From Lysobacterales bacterium (GTDB lineage: Bacteria > Pseudomonadota > Gammaproteobacteria > Xanthomonadales > SZUA-5): a stretch of DNA of 64,000 bases. The translations under genes were made by a program, and so were the position numbers. Positions within the stretch are counted from its first letter, which is position 1. The number at the start of each line of letters is the position of its first letter. Below, in pieces: positions 12,720 through 23,100 of the stretch. The notes under the pieces were generated by a model. It ran no database searches, was not told where the DNA came from, and saw only the letters and a program-made list of their open reading frames with translations. The stretch is taken from positions 31,081-95,080 of the forward strand of contig JABAQR010000024.1 of the NCBI GenBank assembly GCA_019187485.1. The letters are read 5' to 3'.

Positions 12720-13256
12720 ATGAGCGGGATCGACTGGGCGATCCTCGCGATCGTCGGCCTGTCGACCGCGATCAGCCTCATTCGCGGCTTCGTCGCAGAG
12801 GCGCTGTCGATCCTGGTCTGGCTACTCGCGTTGTGGGTCGCGTTCCGCTTCACCGCACCCTTCGCCGAGGTCTTCCTGCGCGGCGTCGAGGTCGAGTCGA
12901 TCCGGCTCGCGGCGGCGGCGATCGTGCTGCTGGTCGGCGTGTTGCTGATCGGCGGCATGGCCGGTTGGCTGATAGGTCGCCTGCTGAAATCGACCGGCCT
13001 GTCGGGCACCGACCGCCTGCTCGGTGCGGTGTTCGGCGCGCTGCGGGGCGCGCTCACGGTGCTCGCGCTGGTGGTGGTCGCAAGCTGGACGCCGCTGTGC
13101 CAGGAGCCGTGGTGGACGGCGTCGCGGCTGTTGCCGGCCTTCGAACGGCTCGCCGTTCAGGCGCGTGTGTTCCTGCCCGAGGGCCTGCGTGCGATCATCG
13201 GCAGTTGTCGCGCCGAGGCCGCTGCTGCGGCCGCGCAGGCGCCCACCGCGCGCTGA
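12720..13256 (+). CDS. cvpA: CvpA family membrane protein
   Basis: Inner-membrane protein of 178 residues with four hydrophobic stretches, beginning [20 protein letters not shown]. The [10 protein letters not shown] motif after the first segment is a CvpA hallmark. In E. coli the gene precedes purF and is linked to envelope stress and colicin V export; here too purF follows directly. The start at 12720 (MSGIDW) is favoured over a non-homologous extension to 12699. Confidence 0.9.
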   Translation: MSGIDWAILAIVGLSTAISLIRGFVAEALSILVWLLALWVAFRFTAPFAEVFLRGVEVESIRLAAAAIVLLVGVLLIGGMAGWLIGRLLKSTGLSGTDRLLGAVFGALRGALTVLALVVVASWTPLCQEPWWTASRLLPAFERLAVQARVFLPEGLRAIIGSCRAEAAAAAAQAPTAR

Positions 13257-13281
13257 TCGCGCCTTCCAGGACTTCCAGACC

Positions 13282-14766
13282 ATGTGCGGAATCATCGGCA
13301 TCGTCGGCCGCAGCGAGGTCGCCACCGCGCTCTACGATGGCCTGACCGTGCTCCAGCACCGCGGCCAGGACGCCGCCGGCATCGCCACCTTCGACGGCCA
13401 GCGCCTGCACCTGTCCAAGGGCAACGGCCTGGTCCGCGACGTCTTCGACAGCGCCTCGATGGCGCGCCTGCGCGGCCAGATCGGCATCGGTCACTGCCGT
13501 TACCCCACCGCCGGCTCCGAAGGTGCCGCCGAGGCCCAGCCCTTCTACGTCAACTCGCCCTTCGGCATCGCGCTGGCGCACAACGGCAACCTGACCAACA
13601 CGCGCGCGCTCAAGCGCGAGGTCTATGCCGAGGACCGCCGCCACATCAACACCGATTCCGACAGCGAAGTGTTGCTGAACGTGCTCGCGCACGAGCTGCA
13701 GGTGCAGGAGCGCCTGCGCCCGGAGCCCGAGCAGTTGTTCAAGGCGGTGGCCGGCGTGCACGCGCGTTGCGTCGGCGGTTACGCGATCGTGGCCCTCGTG
13801 CTCGGCTGCGGCATGGTCGGCTTCCGCGACCCGAACGGCATCCGCCCGCTGGTGATCGGTCGTCGCGAGGGCGCTGAAGGCACCGAATGGGCGCTCGCAT
13901 CGGAGAGCGTCGCGCTCGACATCCTCGGTTTTCGGCTGGAGCGCGATGTCGCCCCCGGCGAGGCCGTGCTGATCACCGGGGACGGCCAAATGCTCGCGCG
14001 CCAGTGCGCGCAGCCGGCGGTGCATGCGCCGTGCATCTTCGAGTACGTCTACCTCGCGCGGCCGGATTCGATGATCGAGGACGTCTCGGTCTACAAGGCG
14101 CGCCTGCGCATGGGTGAGCGGCTCGCGCAGAAGATCCGGCGCCTGCGTCCGGAGCACGACATCGACGTGATCATCCCGATCCCGGACACCTCGCGCAGCG
14201 CCGCGATCGCGATGGGCAAGCTGCTCGGCATCGAGTATCGCGAGGGTTTCGTCAAGAACCGCTACATCGGCCGCACCTTCATCATGCCGGGACAGAAGGA
14301 GCGCGTGAAATCGGTGCGCCGCAAGCTCAATCCGATGGAGCTGGAGTTCCGCAACAAGGTGGTGCTGCTGGTCGACGATTCGATCGTGCGTGGCACCACC
14401 AGCAAGCAGATCGTGCAGATGGCGCGCGAGGCCGGCGCGAAGAAGGTCTATCTGGCCTCGGCGGCGCCGCCGGTGCGCTACCCGAACGTCTACGGCATCG
14501 ACATGCCGGCGGTGTCCGAACTGGTCGCACACGGCCGCAGCGAGGCCGAGATCGAGGCCTTCATCGGCTGCGACTGGCTGATCTACCAGGACCTGCCGGA
14601 CCTGATCGCGGCGGTCCAGGAAGGCAACCCGGAGCTGCAGCACTTCGACACCTCCTGCTTCTCCGGCGAATACGTCACCGGCCTCGGCGAGGGCTACCTG
14701 CAGCAGCTCGAACTGCTGCGCTCGGATGGCGCCAAGGAAAAGCGGCGCGACGTGGTGGTCGCCTGA
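13282..14766 (+). CDS. purF: Amidophosphoribosyltransferase
   Basis: First committed enzyme of purine synthesis. The 494-residue protein starts MCGIIGIVG, so C2 becomes the N-terminal nucleophile of the glutaminase domain after Met removal. [21 protein letters not shown] and HNGNLTN are glutaminase motifs; the PRPP loop is [14 protein letters not shown]. It is cotranscribed with cvpA, 25 bp upstream. No propeptide is present, as in E. coli. Confidence 0.97.
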   Translation: MCGIIGIVGRSEVATALYDGLTVLQHRGQDAAGIATFDGQRLHLSKGNGLVRDVFDSASMARLRGQIGIGHCRYPTAGSEGAAEAQPFYVNSPFGIALAHNGNLTNTRALKREVYAEDRRHINTDSDSEVLLNVLAHELQVQERLRPEPEQLFKAVAGVHARCVGGYAIVALVLGCGMVGFRDPNGIRPLVIGRREGAEGTEWALASESVALDILGFRLERDVAPGEAVLITGDGQMLARQCAQPAVHAPCIFEYVYLARPDSMIEDVSVYKARLRMGERLAQKIRRLRPEHDIDVIIPIPDTSRSAAIAMGKLLGIEYREGFVKNRYIGRTFIMPGQKERVKSVRRKLNPMELEFRNKVVLLVDDSIVRGTTSKQIVQMAREAGAKKVYLASAAPPVRYPNVYGIDMPAVSELVAHGRSEAEIEAFIGCDWLIYQDLPDLIAAVQEGNPELQHFDTSCFSGEYVTGLGEGYLQQLELLRSDGAKEKRRDVVVA

Positions 14767-14947
14767 TCGGTCGTCCCGGTAGGTCACCTTGTCCGCAATG
14801 CGGACTACGTGGCAGCGGTCCCAAGATGGACTACTTCGCAGGGCCGCAAGGCGGACCACCCGACGCTGGCCGGTATCGCCCCGATGCACGGGCGCAGTCA
14901 GGCCGCAAGCATCGAATGACCCGACTCGGAAACAGGGAGGCCAGGCA

Positions 14948-15760
14948 ATGGTCGAGGCGATCCACCACCGCCAGCTCGCCCGCGAATGCCTGCTCGAAGC
15001 CGACGTCGCCGCCAAGCTGGCGCGCACGGCGGTGGTATCCGCAGCCATCGCTTCCGGCGCCTGCCCGATCTCGCCCGAAGGCGGCCCCGCGATCGAACGC
15101 ATCGAGCAGCCCGGCCGGCCGTCGCAGCCTGCGCTCGTGCCCCCGGCTCGGCTCGCGCAACGCAAGCTCCACCACCCCGAAGGCCGCGCCGCGCTGGTGC
15201 ACGCGGTCGCCCACATCGAGTTCAATGCGATCAACCTCGCGTGGGATGCGGTCTACCGCTTTCCGGGCATGCCCGCAGCGTACTACCGCGACTGGGCCAG
15301 CGTCGCCGCGGACGAAGCGCGCCATTTCGCCCTGCTGCAGGCGCGCCTTGCCGAGCTCGGCCACACCTACGGAGATTTTCCGGCCCACGACGGCCTCTGG
15401 CAGATGGCCCTGGACACCGACCACGATCCCTTGTTGCGCATGGCTCTCGTCCCACGCGTGCTCGAGGCACGCGGCCTGGATGTGACCCCGGGCATGATCG
15501 AACGGCTGCAGCGCGCCGGCGACGCCGCCACGGTGGCCTCGCTTGAAGTGATCCTGCGCGAAGAGGTGCGTCACGTCGCGATCGGCACACGCTGGTTCCG
15601 CCATCTCTGTGGTCAACGCGGCGAGGATCCGGTCGAGCTGTTCCCGCGCCTGCTGCGCGAGCACGCGGTGGTGCTGCGGCTGCCCTTCAACGAAGCTGCG
15701 CGAATGGCCGCGGGCTTCGTCGCGGAAGAGTTGTCCGCTTTGGCTGCGATCGCCCGTTGA
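14948..15760 (+). CDS. Ferritin-like DUF455 family protein
   Basis: Protein of 270 residues with a predicted four-helix ferritin-like di-metal core. AHIEFNAINLAWD, DEARHFALL and REEVRHVAIG supply the E...ExxH pattern. VPRVLEARGLDVTPGM is a signature of the DUF455 group. Substrate and role are not known to me; fused or adjacent partners in other genomes suggest an oxidase or hydroxylase-like activity. The ATG at 14948 is preceded by GGGAGG about nine bases upstream. The 180-bp gap before it holds nothing I recognise. Confidence 0.8.
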   Translation: MVEAIHHRQLARECLLEADVAAKLARTAVVSAAIASGACPISPEGGPAIERIEQPGRPSQPALVPPARLAQRKLHHPEGRAALVHAVAHIEFNAINLAWDAVYRFPGMPAAYYRDWASVAADEARHFALLQARLAELGHTYGDFPAHDGLWQMALDTDHDPLLRMALVPRVLEARGLDVTPGMIERLQRAGDAATVASLEVILREEVRHVAIGTRWFRHLCGQRGEDPVELFPRLLREHAVVLRLPFNEAARMAAGFVAEELSALAAIAR

Positions 15761-15894
15761 GAGGATTCCGAGGCCGCTCGCGTCTTTAACTCCCGTACAG
15801 GGCTGTGTTAGCCTTGTGCGGTGGGGTGCTGCGGCCGAGGGCGGCCGGCATCGCTATCGGGCGCGCAACTTCAACTCTTCTGAAGGACACCTCC

Positions 15895-16800
15895 ATGAAT
15901 CACAAAGCTCTCCTGGGTACGGCCATCGCCGCCGCGCTCATGTTCGGTGCGCAGGCCGCCTCGGCGTGCGTGATCAGCGCCTGGGCCCCGGTGCAGGCCG
16001 GCGGCTCCCAGGGCGTCTCGGCGGCCGATGCTGGCGATCCGACCGTTGGCGGCGGTCCGACTGCGGGTGGCTTCAAGCGCTACTCGGGCAGTTGCAGCCT
16101 GCGCGTGAATTCCGCCAATGGCGCCACCGGTCGCTATGTGCTGGACAGCACTCCCGGTGCCGAAACCAGCTACCGCGTGCGCTTCATGTACTTCACCGGC
16201 AACCTGAGCGGCACCGCCGACATCTTCCAGGCGCGCAACTCGGGCGGCACCAACATCATCCGCGTGACCCATGACGGCACCAACATGTCCGTCAGCACCA
16301 CCAGTGGGTCCACCGCGACCTTCGCGGTGAACGACAACGCCTGGTACACGGTCGAGCTGGCCTGGGCGTCCGCGGCGGGCACCGGTTCGCTGACCGGCAC
16401 CGTCCGTGGTGCGGGCAGCACGACCGCCGCCGGCACCATCAACATCACCGGCCTCAACAACGGCAGCGACCGCATCGATGAAGCTCGCCTCGGTCTCGCC
16501 GCCGGCACGCCCAACTTCAACTCCACGGCGATCTACTTCGATGAGTTCGATTCGCGCCGGACGCAGAATCCCGGTCGTCTCTGCCGCGGCGACGCCGGCG
16601 GTGGTGCGGGCGGTGCGCCGGACGGGCTTCTGAACGTCTTCGACATCGGCGCCATGGTGGGTGAGATCCAGGCGCCGACGAACCCCGCGAATCTGGTCAA
16701 GGGTCAGCCGGACTTCAATGAGGACGGCATCCTGAACGTGTTCGACATCGGCACGATGGTGCCCGTCATCGTCGCAAACACCCCTTGCTCGGCCACCTAA
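15895..16800 (+). CDS. Secreted protein with C-terminal dockerin-like repeat pair
   Basis: Protein of 301 residues with a clear Sec signal peptide (MNHKALLGTA... cleaved after AQAASA). The body of about 200 residues is rich in Gly, Thr and Ser, with a beta-sandwich look (laminin-G/concanavalin-like, unproven). The C-terminus has two dockerin type-I-like calcium loops, each ending LLNVFDIG or ILNVFDIG. The second loop, DFNEDGILNVFDIG, is a textbook Dx(N)xDG..N..D pattern. Dockerins bind cohesins, and the next gene has a cohesin-like look. It is first in a three-gene operon ended by a terminator at 19052. The function of the body is unknown. Confidence 0.75.
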   Translation: MNHKALLGTAIAAALMFGAQAASACVISAWAPVQAGGSQGVSAADAGDPTVGGGPTAGGFKRYSGSCSLRVNSANGATGRYVLDSTPGAETSYRVRFMYFTGNLSGTADIFQARNSGGTNIIRVTHDGTNMSVSTTSGSTATFAVNDNAWYTVELAWASAAGTGSLTGTVRGAGSTTAAGTINITGLNNGSDRIDEARLGLAAGTPNFNSTAIYFDEFDSRRTQNPGRLCRGDAGGGAGGAPDGLLNVFDIGAMVGEIQAPTNPANLVKGQPDFNEDGILNVFDIGTMVPVIVANTPCSAT

Positions 16801-16818
16801 GATCCAGGAGCCACGGAA

Positions 16819-17265
16819 ATGAATCGCGCAATCCTGTTTGTCGCCGCCGCCTCGCTGATGGCGGTCGCTTCCACCGCGTCTGCGGGCAATGACCTCATCG
16901 TCGCATCGGCCAAGAGCGGTGCGACCGCTTTCTCGGCGGACGCGGTGCTCGATGGCGAGGCGGTGGGTCTGCAGTTCCGCATCAAGGTCGTCGGCGGATC
17001 CGACAAGACCCGTTTCATGCTCGACAACTGCCTGAAGAGCCTGCCGAAGACGCATCAGGGTACCTGCGGCGTCTCCTCGGACAAGTCGATAGTGACCGGC
17101 CTGGTCTACAGCCTGTCCAACGCCAAGCTGCCTGCGGGTGTGTTCCCGCTGGGGACGGTGCACGTGACCTCGGGCGAAAAGGTGTCCTTCGAAGTTGTGG
17201 AGTTCCTGGTGGCAGGCGATGCTGGCCGGCCGCTTGAAGCGGCGGTACAGAATGCCCTAAAGTAA
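16819..17265 (+). CDS. Small secreted protein, cohesin-like
   Basis: Protein of 148 residues with signal peptide MNRAILFVAAASLMAVASTASA. The mature part reads as one beta-sandwich domain: GLQFRIKVV, then LDNCLKSLPKTHQGTCG, VTGLVYSLSNAKLP, PLGTVHVTSGEKVSFEVVEF and LVAGDAG. This resembles small cohesin-like domains of environmental bacteria, in which the mature form pairs with dockerin loops. It begins 18 bp after the dockerin-bearing gene. The fold is inferred by eye; similarity to true cellulosomal cohesins would be weak. Confidence 0.55.
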   Translation: MNRAILFVAAASLMAVASTASAGNDLIVASAKSGATAFSADAVLDGEAVGLQFRIKVVGGSDKTRFMLDNCLKSLPKTHQGTCGVSSDKSIVTGLVYSLSNAKLPAGVFPLGTVHVTSGEKVSFEVVEFLVAGDAGRPLEAAVQNALK

Positions 17266-17303
17266 CGAAGTCAGTGGTTGCGCCCTTGCGTTAGGAGATA
17301 ATA

Positions 17304-19025
17304 ATGAGAATGTTCAAGAGTTTGACGGCGGCGCTTGGCCTCCTGGCCCTCGCGGGTTCGGAGGCAGCGCTCGCCGGTGCGTGGACCATCGGTAACGGTT
17401 CCGGCAACGCCGGGACCCAAGTCACCGTTCCGGTGAACTTCGCCGGTGACGGCGTCACCATTTCCAGCCAGATCACGGTGTCGGTGGCGGCGCCGCTGTC
17501 GGTCGTCAGTGCAACTCCCCAGAATGGGCAAGCCTGCAGCGCGAGCGGCAACTCCGTGACCATCGTGCTGTTCTCGTTCAGCGCGCTGCCCGGCGCTGCC
17601 ACGAACTACTGCAACATCACGCTGGCGATCGCTACGGGTACTCCGGCGAGCCCGCCGACGCTGCCGGTCACCGGTAGCGCCCAGTTGTGCGCGATCTCCG
17701 GCGGTGGCGCGGCCCCGACCTGCACCGCGGCCAACGGTGCGATCACCGTCACCGGCGGTGGTGGCAACACCCCGCCGACCATCGCCTACAACCCGACGAC
17801 TGGTACGACGATCAACTACACCGGCGCCGGTACGGCCTCGTCGATCGTGGCCACGCCGAGCGGCGGTGCCGGCTCGGGCGCGGCGGCGACCACCACGGTC
17901 GGCGCGTGCACGATCTCCGGTGGTGGCGCTGCGTTCCCGACCACCAACATCGCGCAGCTGTCGTTCGTCGGCAATACCGTGACGCCGCAGAATATCGCGC
18001 TGCCGAACTGCGTCCCGCAGGCCGGCGGTGAGACCAACGCCACCTTGACCTGCCCCGAGTCTGCCGGTGGCGGCGCTGCGGTCAATCGCACCTGGCCACT
18101 GGTGTGCCCGCAGGCTGCGGTCGGGGCCACGCCGCCGACGCTGACGTACAACCCGGCCAGTGGATCGACCACCAACGTCAACGCCGGTAACAACCTGACC
18201 ATCAACGTCGGCTGCCCGAACGATGGCGCTGCTTGCGGCGGCACTGGATCGGGTTTGGGTGCGACTTCCCGCTTGAACACGTTGGTGGCGACCTACACCG
18301 GCCTTGCCAGCCCGGCACCGTCCATGCAGTGCAACTTCGTCACCGAAGGCGGCGCCGTGGTAGTGGCCCCGCTGGATTTCGTCGCGACCCAGGCTGACTC
18401 GGGCGACATCCGCTGCACTTGCCCGGTCAACTCGACGGGTCTTCCCACCGAGCCTTTCCAGGTCACGGTGCAGGAAAGCAGCCCGGCCAGCGGCGGCGTC
18501 ACCGCCACGCGCACCTTCAACATCACCTGCCAAGGCGCTCCGCCCCCGGCGTGCGGCACGATCAGCGCAAATCCGCCTTCTGGCACGCTGACGCTGACCA
18601 ATGGTGGTGCGGCCACGCAGATCATGCAGGCGGCTCTGGCCGGTGCCGGTGCGGGCGTCAGCCACACCGTCAACTGCTCGCTGAGCGGCGTGTCCTCTGG
18701 CACCGTGTTCACGATCACGACCAGCCCGAGCCCGCTGACGCTGAACAACGTCACCACCACCGGGACGGTCAGCGCGAGCTGCACCAACTCCCTGCAGACC
18801 CAGGGCAGCGGTACGCTGACCTGCACCTCGACCGCGAGCGGCGCCAGCGGCTGCGCATCGCTGAGCGCTCAGTACACGCTGCAGTGCCCGGGCGCTGGCG
18901 GTCCGCCGCCGGGCCCGCTGCCGTCGGTTCCGGTGCCGGCGCTGGGTGAGCAGGGTCGCATCCTGCTGGCCGCGCTGATGCTGCTGCTCGGCCTCGGCGT
19001 CGTCGGCTTCCGCATGCGCGGCTGA
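17304..19025 (+). CDS. Large secreted repeat protein with IPTL-CTERM-like sorting tail
   Basis: Protein of 573 residues. Signal peptide MRMFKSLTAALGLLALAGSEAALA; GGAGATAAT-type spacing from TTAGGAGA to ATG 17304 is ideal. The first 130 mature residues (GTQVTVPVNFAGDGVTI...) look cohesin/Ig-like. Then come three Cys-containing Ig-like repeats starting near PTIAYNPTTGTTINY, PTLTYNPASGSTTNV and CGTISANPPSGTLTL. The end is PVPALGEQGRILL followed by a hydrophobic helix and FRMRG. This is the tripartite architecture of IPTLxxWG-CTERM proteins (motif, TM helix, basic tail) that are cut by an exosortase. It is probably a surface or matrix protein. The motif is PALGEQG, a variant of IPTLSxWG. Confidence 0.7.
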   Translation: MRMFKSLTAALGLLALAGSEAALAGAWTIGNGSGNAGTQVTVPVNFAGDGVTISSQITVSVAAPLSVVSATPQNGQACSASGNSVTIVLFSFSALPGAATNYCNITLAIATGTPASPPTLPVTGSAQLCAISGGGAAPTCTAANGAITVTGGGGNTPPTIAYNPTTGTTINYTGAGTASSIVATPSGGAGSGAAATTTVGACTISGGGAAFPTTNIAQLSFVGNTVTPQNIALPNCVPQAGGETNATLTCPESAGGGAAVNRTWPLVCPQAAVGATPPTLTYNPASGSTTNVNAGNNLTINVGCPNDGAACGGTGSGLGATSRLNTLVATYTGLASPAPSMQCNFVTEGGAVVVAPLDFVATQADSGDIRCTCPVNSTGLPTEPFQVTVQESSPASGGVTATRTFNITCQGAPPPACGTISANPPSGTLTLTNGGAATQIMQAALAGAGAGVSHTVNCSLSGVSSGTVFTITTSPSPLTLNNVTTTGTVSASCTNSLQTQGSGTLTCTSTASGASGCASLSAQYTLQCPGAGGPPPGPLPSVPVPALGEQGRILLAALMLLLGLGVVGFRMRG

Positions 19026-19051
19026 TCGACCCAAGGTGCTGTAGCTTGAAC

Positions 19052-19079
19052 CCGAAGGGGCCCGCGAGGGCCCCTTCGG
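19052..19079 (+). terminator. Terminator-like hairpin after the secreted-protein operon
   Basis: A 12-bp perfect GC-rich stem (CCGAAGGGGCCC with its complement) has a GCGA loop, 26 bp after the stop of the IPTL-CTERM-like gene. The following bases (CGTTTGAG) are only weakly T-rich. Confidence 0.65.
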
Positions 19080-19082
19080 CGT

Positions 19083-19407
19083 TTGAGTCCCCGTTCATTT
19101 TCAAGTTTGGTGAGCGGCGCCGCCCAAGGAGAAGCGGCCACCGGGACGGCGGCCCTGGTGAGCGGCGCCACCCCGGAAGAATTGGCTGCCGGGACGGCGG
19201 CCCTTCAGATGCGCGTCGTTCGCGGCGCCGGAAGAGCTGCGCTCGCGAGCCGCTGCGGTTGTTCAGACGGCGAAGGACCCTGTCAGATCACGTCGCCCAC
19301 CGATCGCCCTTGTGGATCGTGCCGGATGCCGAACTTGGCTCGCTAGACTCGGTCCCATCGCCCGCGAGCCCTTCCCGGTTCAACGCTTACGCCCTGGAGA
19401 TCCCCGC
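19083..19407. repeat. glmS upstream region with two 48-bp direct repeats
   Basis: The gap ahead of glmS holds two adjacent, imperfect 48-bp direct repeats (19109-19156 and 19157-19204), each starting GGTGAGCGGCGCC and ending GGGACGGCGGCCCT. Because 48 is a multiple of three, one frame stays open and reads LVSGAAQGEAATGTAA then LVSGATPEELAAGTAA. This frame runs from a TTG at 19083 to 19346 (87 codons). It has no ribosome site and I do not call it a gene. The rest of the gap shows nothing I can name. Confidence 0.55.
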
Positions 19408-21240
<1,833 letters not shown>

Positions 21241-21271
21241 AAGCGACGGTCGGGCCGCGAAACCGCTCCGC

Positions 21272-21826
21272 TCAGCCGCGTTGGTTGCGATCCCACAAGA
21301 CCTCGCCGGCGCCGCCGCTGCGCGCGAGCACGCGCGCGATCACGAACAGCAGGTCGGAGAGCCGGTTCAGGTAGCGCAGCACCTCGGGCCGCACCGTTTC
21401 GACGCGCGCCAGCGCCACACATTCGCGCTCGGCGCGGCGGGTCACGGTGCGCGCAACGTGGCAGTGCGCGGCGGCGGCGCCACCACCCGGCAGAATGAAG
21501 TCCTTGAGCGGCGGCAACGGCTCGTTGAAGGCGTCCAGATCGCGTTCCAGCGCGTCGATGTCGCCGCCCTGCACCAGCGCCATGCCGGGGATGCACAGCT
21601 CGCCGCCGAGGTCGAACAACTGGTGCTGCACGCGCCTCAGGCAGTGCACGACCGCCTCCGGAACGCAGTCCTGGGAGAGCACCACGCCGATGCTGCTGTT
21701 GGCTTCGTCGACGGTGCCGTAGGCGGCGACGCGCAGGCTGTCCTTGCCGGTGCGGCTGCCATCGCCGAGACCGGTGCTGCCATCGTCCCCGGTGCGCGTG
21801 TAGATTTTCGAGAGGCGGTTGCCCAT
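21272..21826 (-). CDS. Cob(I)alamin adenosyltransferase, PduO type
   Basis: Transfers the adenosyl group of ATP to cob(I)alamin to give coenzyme B12. The 184-residue protein starts with the ATP-binding KIYTRTGDDGSTGLGDG. Family motifs VAAYGTVDEANSSIG and LNRLSDLLFVIAR follow. The ATG overlaps the stop of the upstream membrane-protein gene by one base (TGATG), so the two are translationally coupled. No corrinoid synthesis genes are visible here, so salvage is likely (inference). Confidence 0.92.
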   Translation of the reverse strand: MGNRLSKIYTRTGDDGSTGLGDGSRTGKDSLRVAAYGTVDEANSSIGVVLSQDCVPEAVVHCLRRVQHQLFDLGGELCIPGMALVQGGDIDALERDLDAFNEPLPPLKDFILPGGGAAAAHCHVARTVTRRAERECVALARVETVRPEVLRYLNRLSDLLFVIARVLARSGGAGEVLWDRNQRG

Positions 21827-22365
21827 CAGGCTGCGGCGAGGCCGCCCGGCTGGCGCCGCAGCAGGGCCATGCCGCCGAACAGCAGCACCGAGTACACCGC
21901 CATCCCGGCCAGGGTCCAGCCGAAGAATGGCAGCGCCAGCGTGTAGCACAGCACCAGGCCTGCGAGGTCCTGGCTGTAGTAGTGACCGGCGCCCATCGCC
22001 CACACGGCGAAATTGCTGACGACGAAGAACACCGTCGCCGCCAGCAGCCCGTAGCCGCCGATGCGCACCGCCGAAGGTGCGGGGCCCAGACGCAGGCCGA
22101 GCCACACGTTGAAGGCGATCAAGGAGTAGATCACCGGCATGCCCGAATGCAGGCCGAGGATCAGGTCGGCGAGCGCCATCGCCAGCAGCGGCACCAGGAA
22201 GGCGAGCCGGCGGTCGGCCAGCCAGGCGCCGGCGAACAGCCCGATGGCCTCCACTGGCGTGAAATTCGGCGGATGCGGCAGCAGCCGCGAGAGCGCGGCG
22301 AGCACGATCAGCAGCATCACCAGCGCGGTGCGCGGCGCGAGCCGCGGCGAGGTCTCGTTCGTCAT
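21826..22365 (-). CDS. Six-TM membrane protein (DUF6580-like, S-component-like)
   Basis: Protein of 179 residues, nearly all hydrophobic, with about six membrane segments. The block HPPNFTPVEAIGLFAGAW near the first segment and ALADLILGLHSGMP are typical of the DUF6580 group, related in fold to ECF-transporter S components. Coupling to the PduO-type adenosyltransferase suggests a role in cobamide uptake like BtuM, but the loop cysteine described for some BtuM proteins is not seen before NFTP. The start at 22365 (MTNETSP) is chosen over 22407. The function is inferred. Confidence 0.6.
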   Translation of the reverse strand: MTNETSPRLAPRTALVMLLIVLAALSRLLPHPPNFTPVEAIGLFAGAWLADRRLAFLVPLLAMALADLILGLHSGMPVIYSLIAFNVWLGLRLGPAPSAVRIGGYGLLAATVFFVVSNFAVWAMGAGHYYSQDLAGLVLCYTLALPFFGWTLAGMAVYSVLLFGGMALLRRQPGGLAAA

Positions 22366-22431
22366 GGGTACGGTCCGGGGCAGGCGTGGATGCGAGGTCG
22401 CCAGCATAACGCAAGCGTCCGCCGCATCCGC

Positions 22432-22944
22432 TCACGCGCGCTTGCGCAGGGTGGCGTGCAGGTCGTTGGCGACGTTGCAGTAGTGCTTGAGACCGAAGGC
22501 GGTCTCGGCCTGCGGTTTCTTGAGCCAGTCCGGCCCCATCCAGAAGGCGTAGTTGAGGTCGAAGTCGCAGTGGATCGGGTAGTGCGCCACGCCCGCGGTC
22601 TCGCGCCACCGACGGTTGAAGTAGAAGTAGGAGGCCTCGCAGACCGGCGGCCACTGGTGGGTGGGATCCTGCACCGCGCCGTAGCTCTGCCAGTAGGGCG
22701 TGATGAACAGCGCCGTCGCGCCGGGTTTCATGACCCGCCACAGCTCGTCCATGAAGGCCATACGCTGCTCGCCGCTCAGGTGTTCGAAGAAGTGCGTGCA
22801 GCGCACTTCGTCCACGCTGTCGTCGGCGAAGGGCCAGGGCACGACGCGCAGATCGTGCACGAAGTCGGCACCGACATCGGCCGAGATGTCGACCCCGAGG
22901 AATCCCTCCGCCTTGCGGCTGCCGCAACCCAGGTCGAGCTTCAT
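22432..22944 (-). CDS. SAM-dependent methyltransferase, class I
   Basis: Protein of 170 residues beginning MKLDLGCGSRKAEGFLGVD, the motif I glycine loop at the very N-terminus. DLRVVPWPFADDSVDEVRC and HFFEHLSGEQ supply the acidic and post-I motifs, and LWRVMKPGA motif IV. The C-terminal part (FYFNRRWRET, LNYAFWMGPDWL) is rich in aromatic residues. The substrate is unknown. GGAGG lies four bases before ATG 22944. Confidence 0.75.
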   Translation of the reverse strand: MKLDLGCGSRKAEGFLGVDISADVGADFVHDLRVVPWPFADDSVDEVRCTHFFEHLSGEQRMAFMDELWRVMKPGATALFITPYWQSYGAVQDPTHQWPPVCEASYFYFNRRWRETAGVAHYPIHCDFDLNYAFWMGPDWLKKPQAETAFGLKHYCNVANDLHATLRKRA

Positions 22945-23012
22945 GGCGCCTCCCAAAAGGCGCAGAGTCTACCCGCGGCCGCGACTTGCGACTCGAACGC
23001 GGGATCGTATGC

Positions 23013-23100
23013 TGCCCTCGTGCCCTCGTGCCCTCGTGCCCTCGTGCCCTCGTGCCCTCGTGCCCTCGTGCCCTCGTGCCCTCGTGCCCTCGTGCCCTCG
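23013..23100 (+). repeat. Eleven-copy TGCCCTCG octamer array at the start of ubiH
   Basis: Eleven perfect tandem copies of an 8-bp unit (88 bp). An ATG at 23009-23011 lies immediately before the array, and in-frame coding of ubiH begins immediately after it. Each 24 bp of array encodes eight residues (LVPSCPRA) and supplies a GTG in every frame. With 11 copies the ATG is out of frame with ubiH; with 10 it would be in frame. Confidence 0.95.

Noticed and set aside
10706..13057. 783-codon open frame on the minus strand opposite folC, the SPOR gene and cvpA
   Set aside because: Shadow of real genes; no recognisable domain and no ribosome site.
19083..19346. 87-codon ORF upstream of glmS as a gene
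   Set aside because: Starts with TTG, has no ribosome site, and its only notable content is the repeat; kept as a repeat feature.
22366..22431. Possible cobalamin riboswitch ahead of the PduO-type operon
   Set aside because: Only 66 bp between the genes and no B12-box-like sequence seen.
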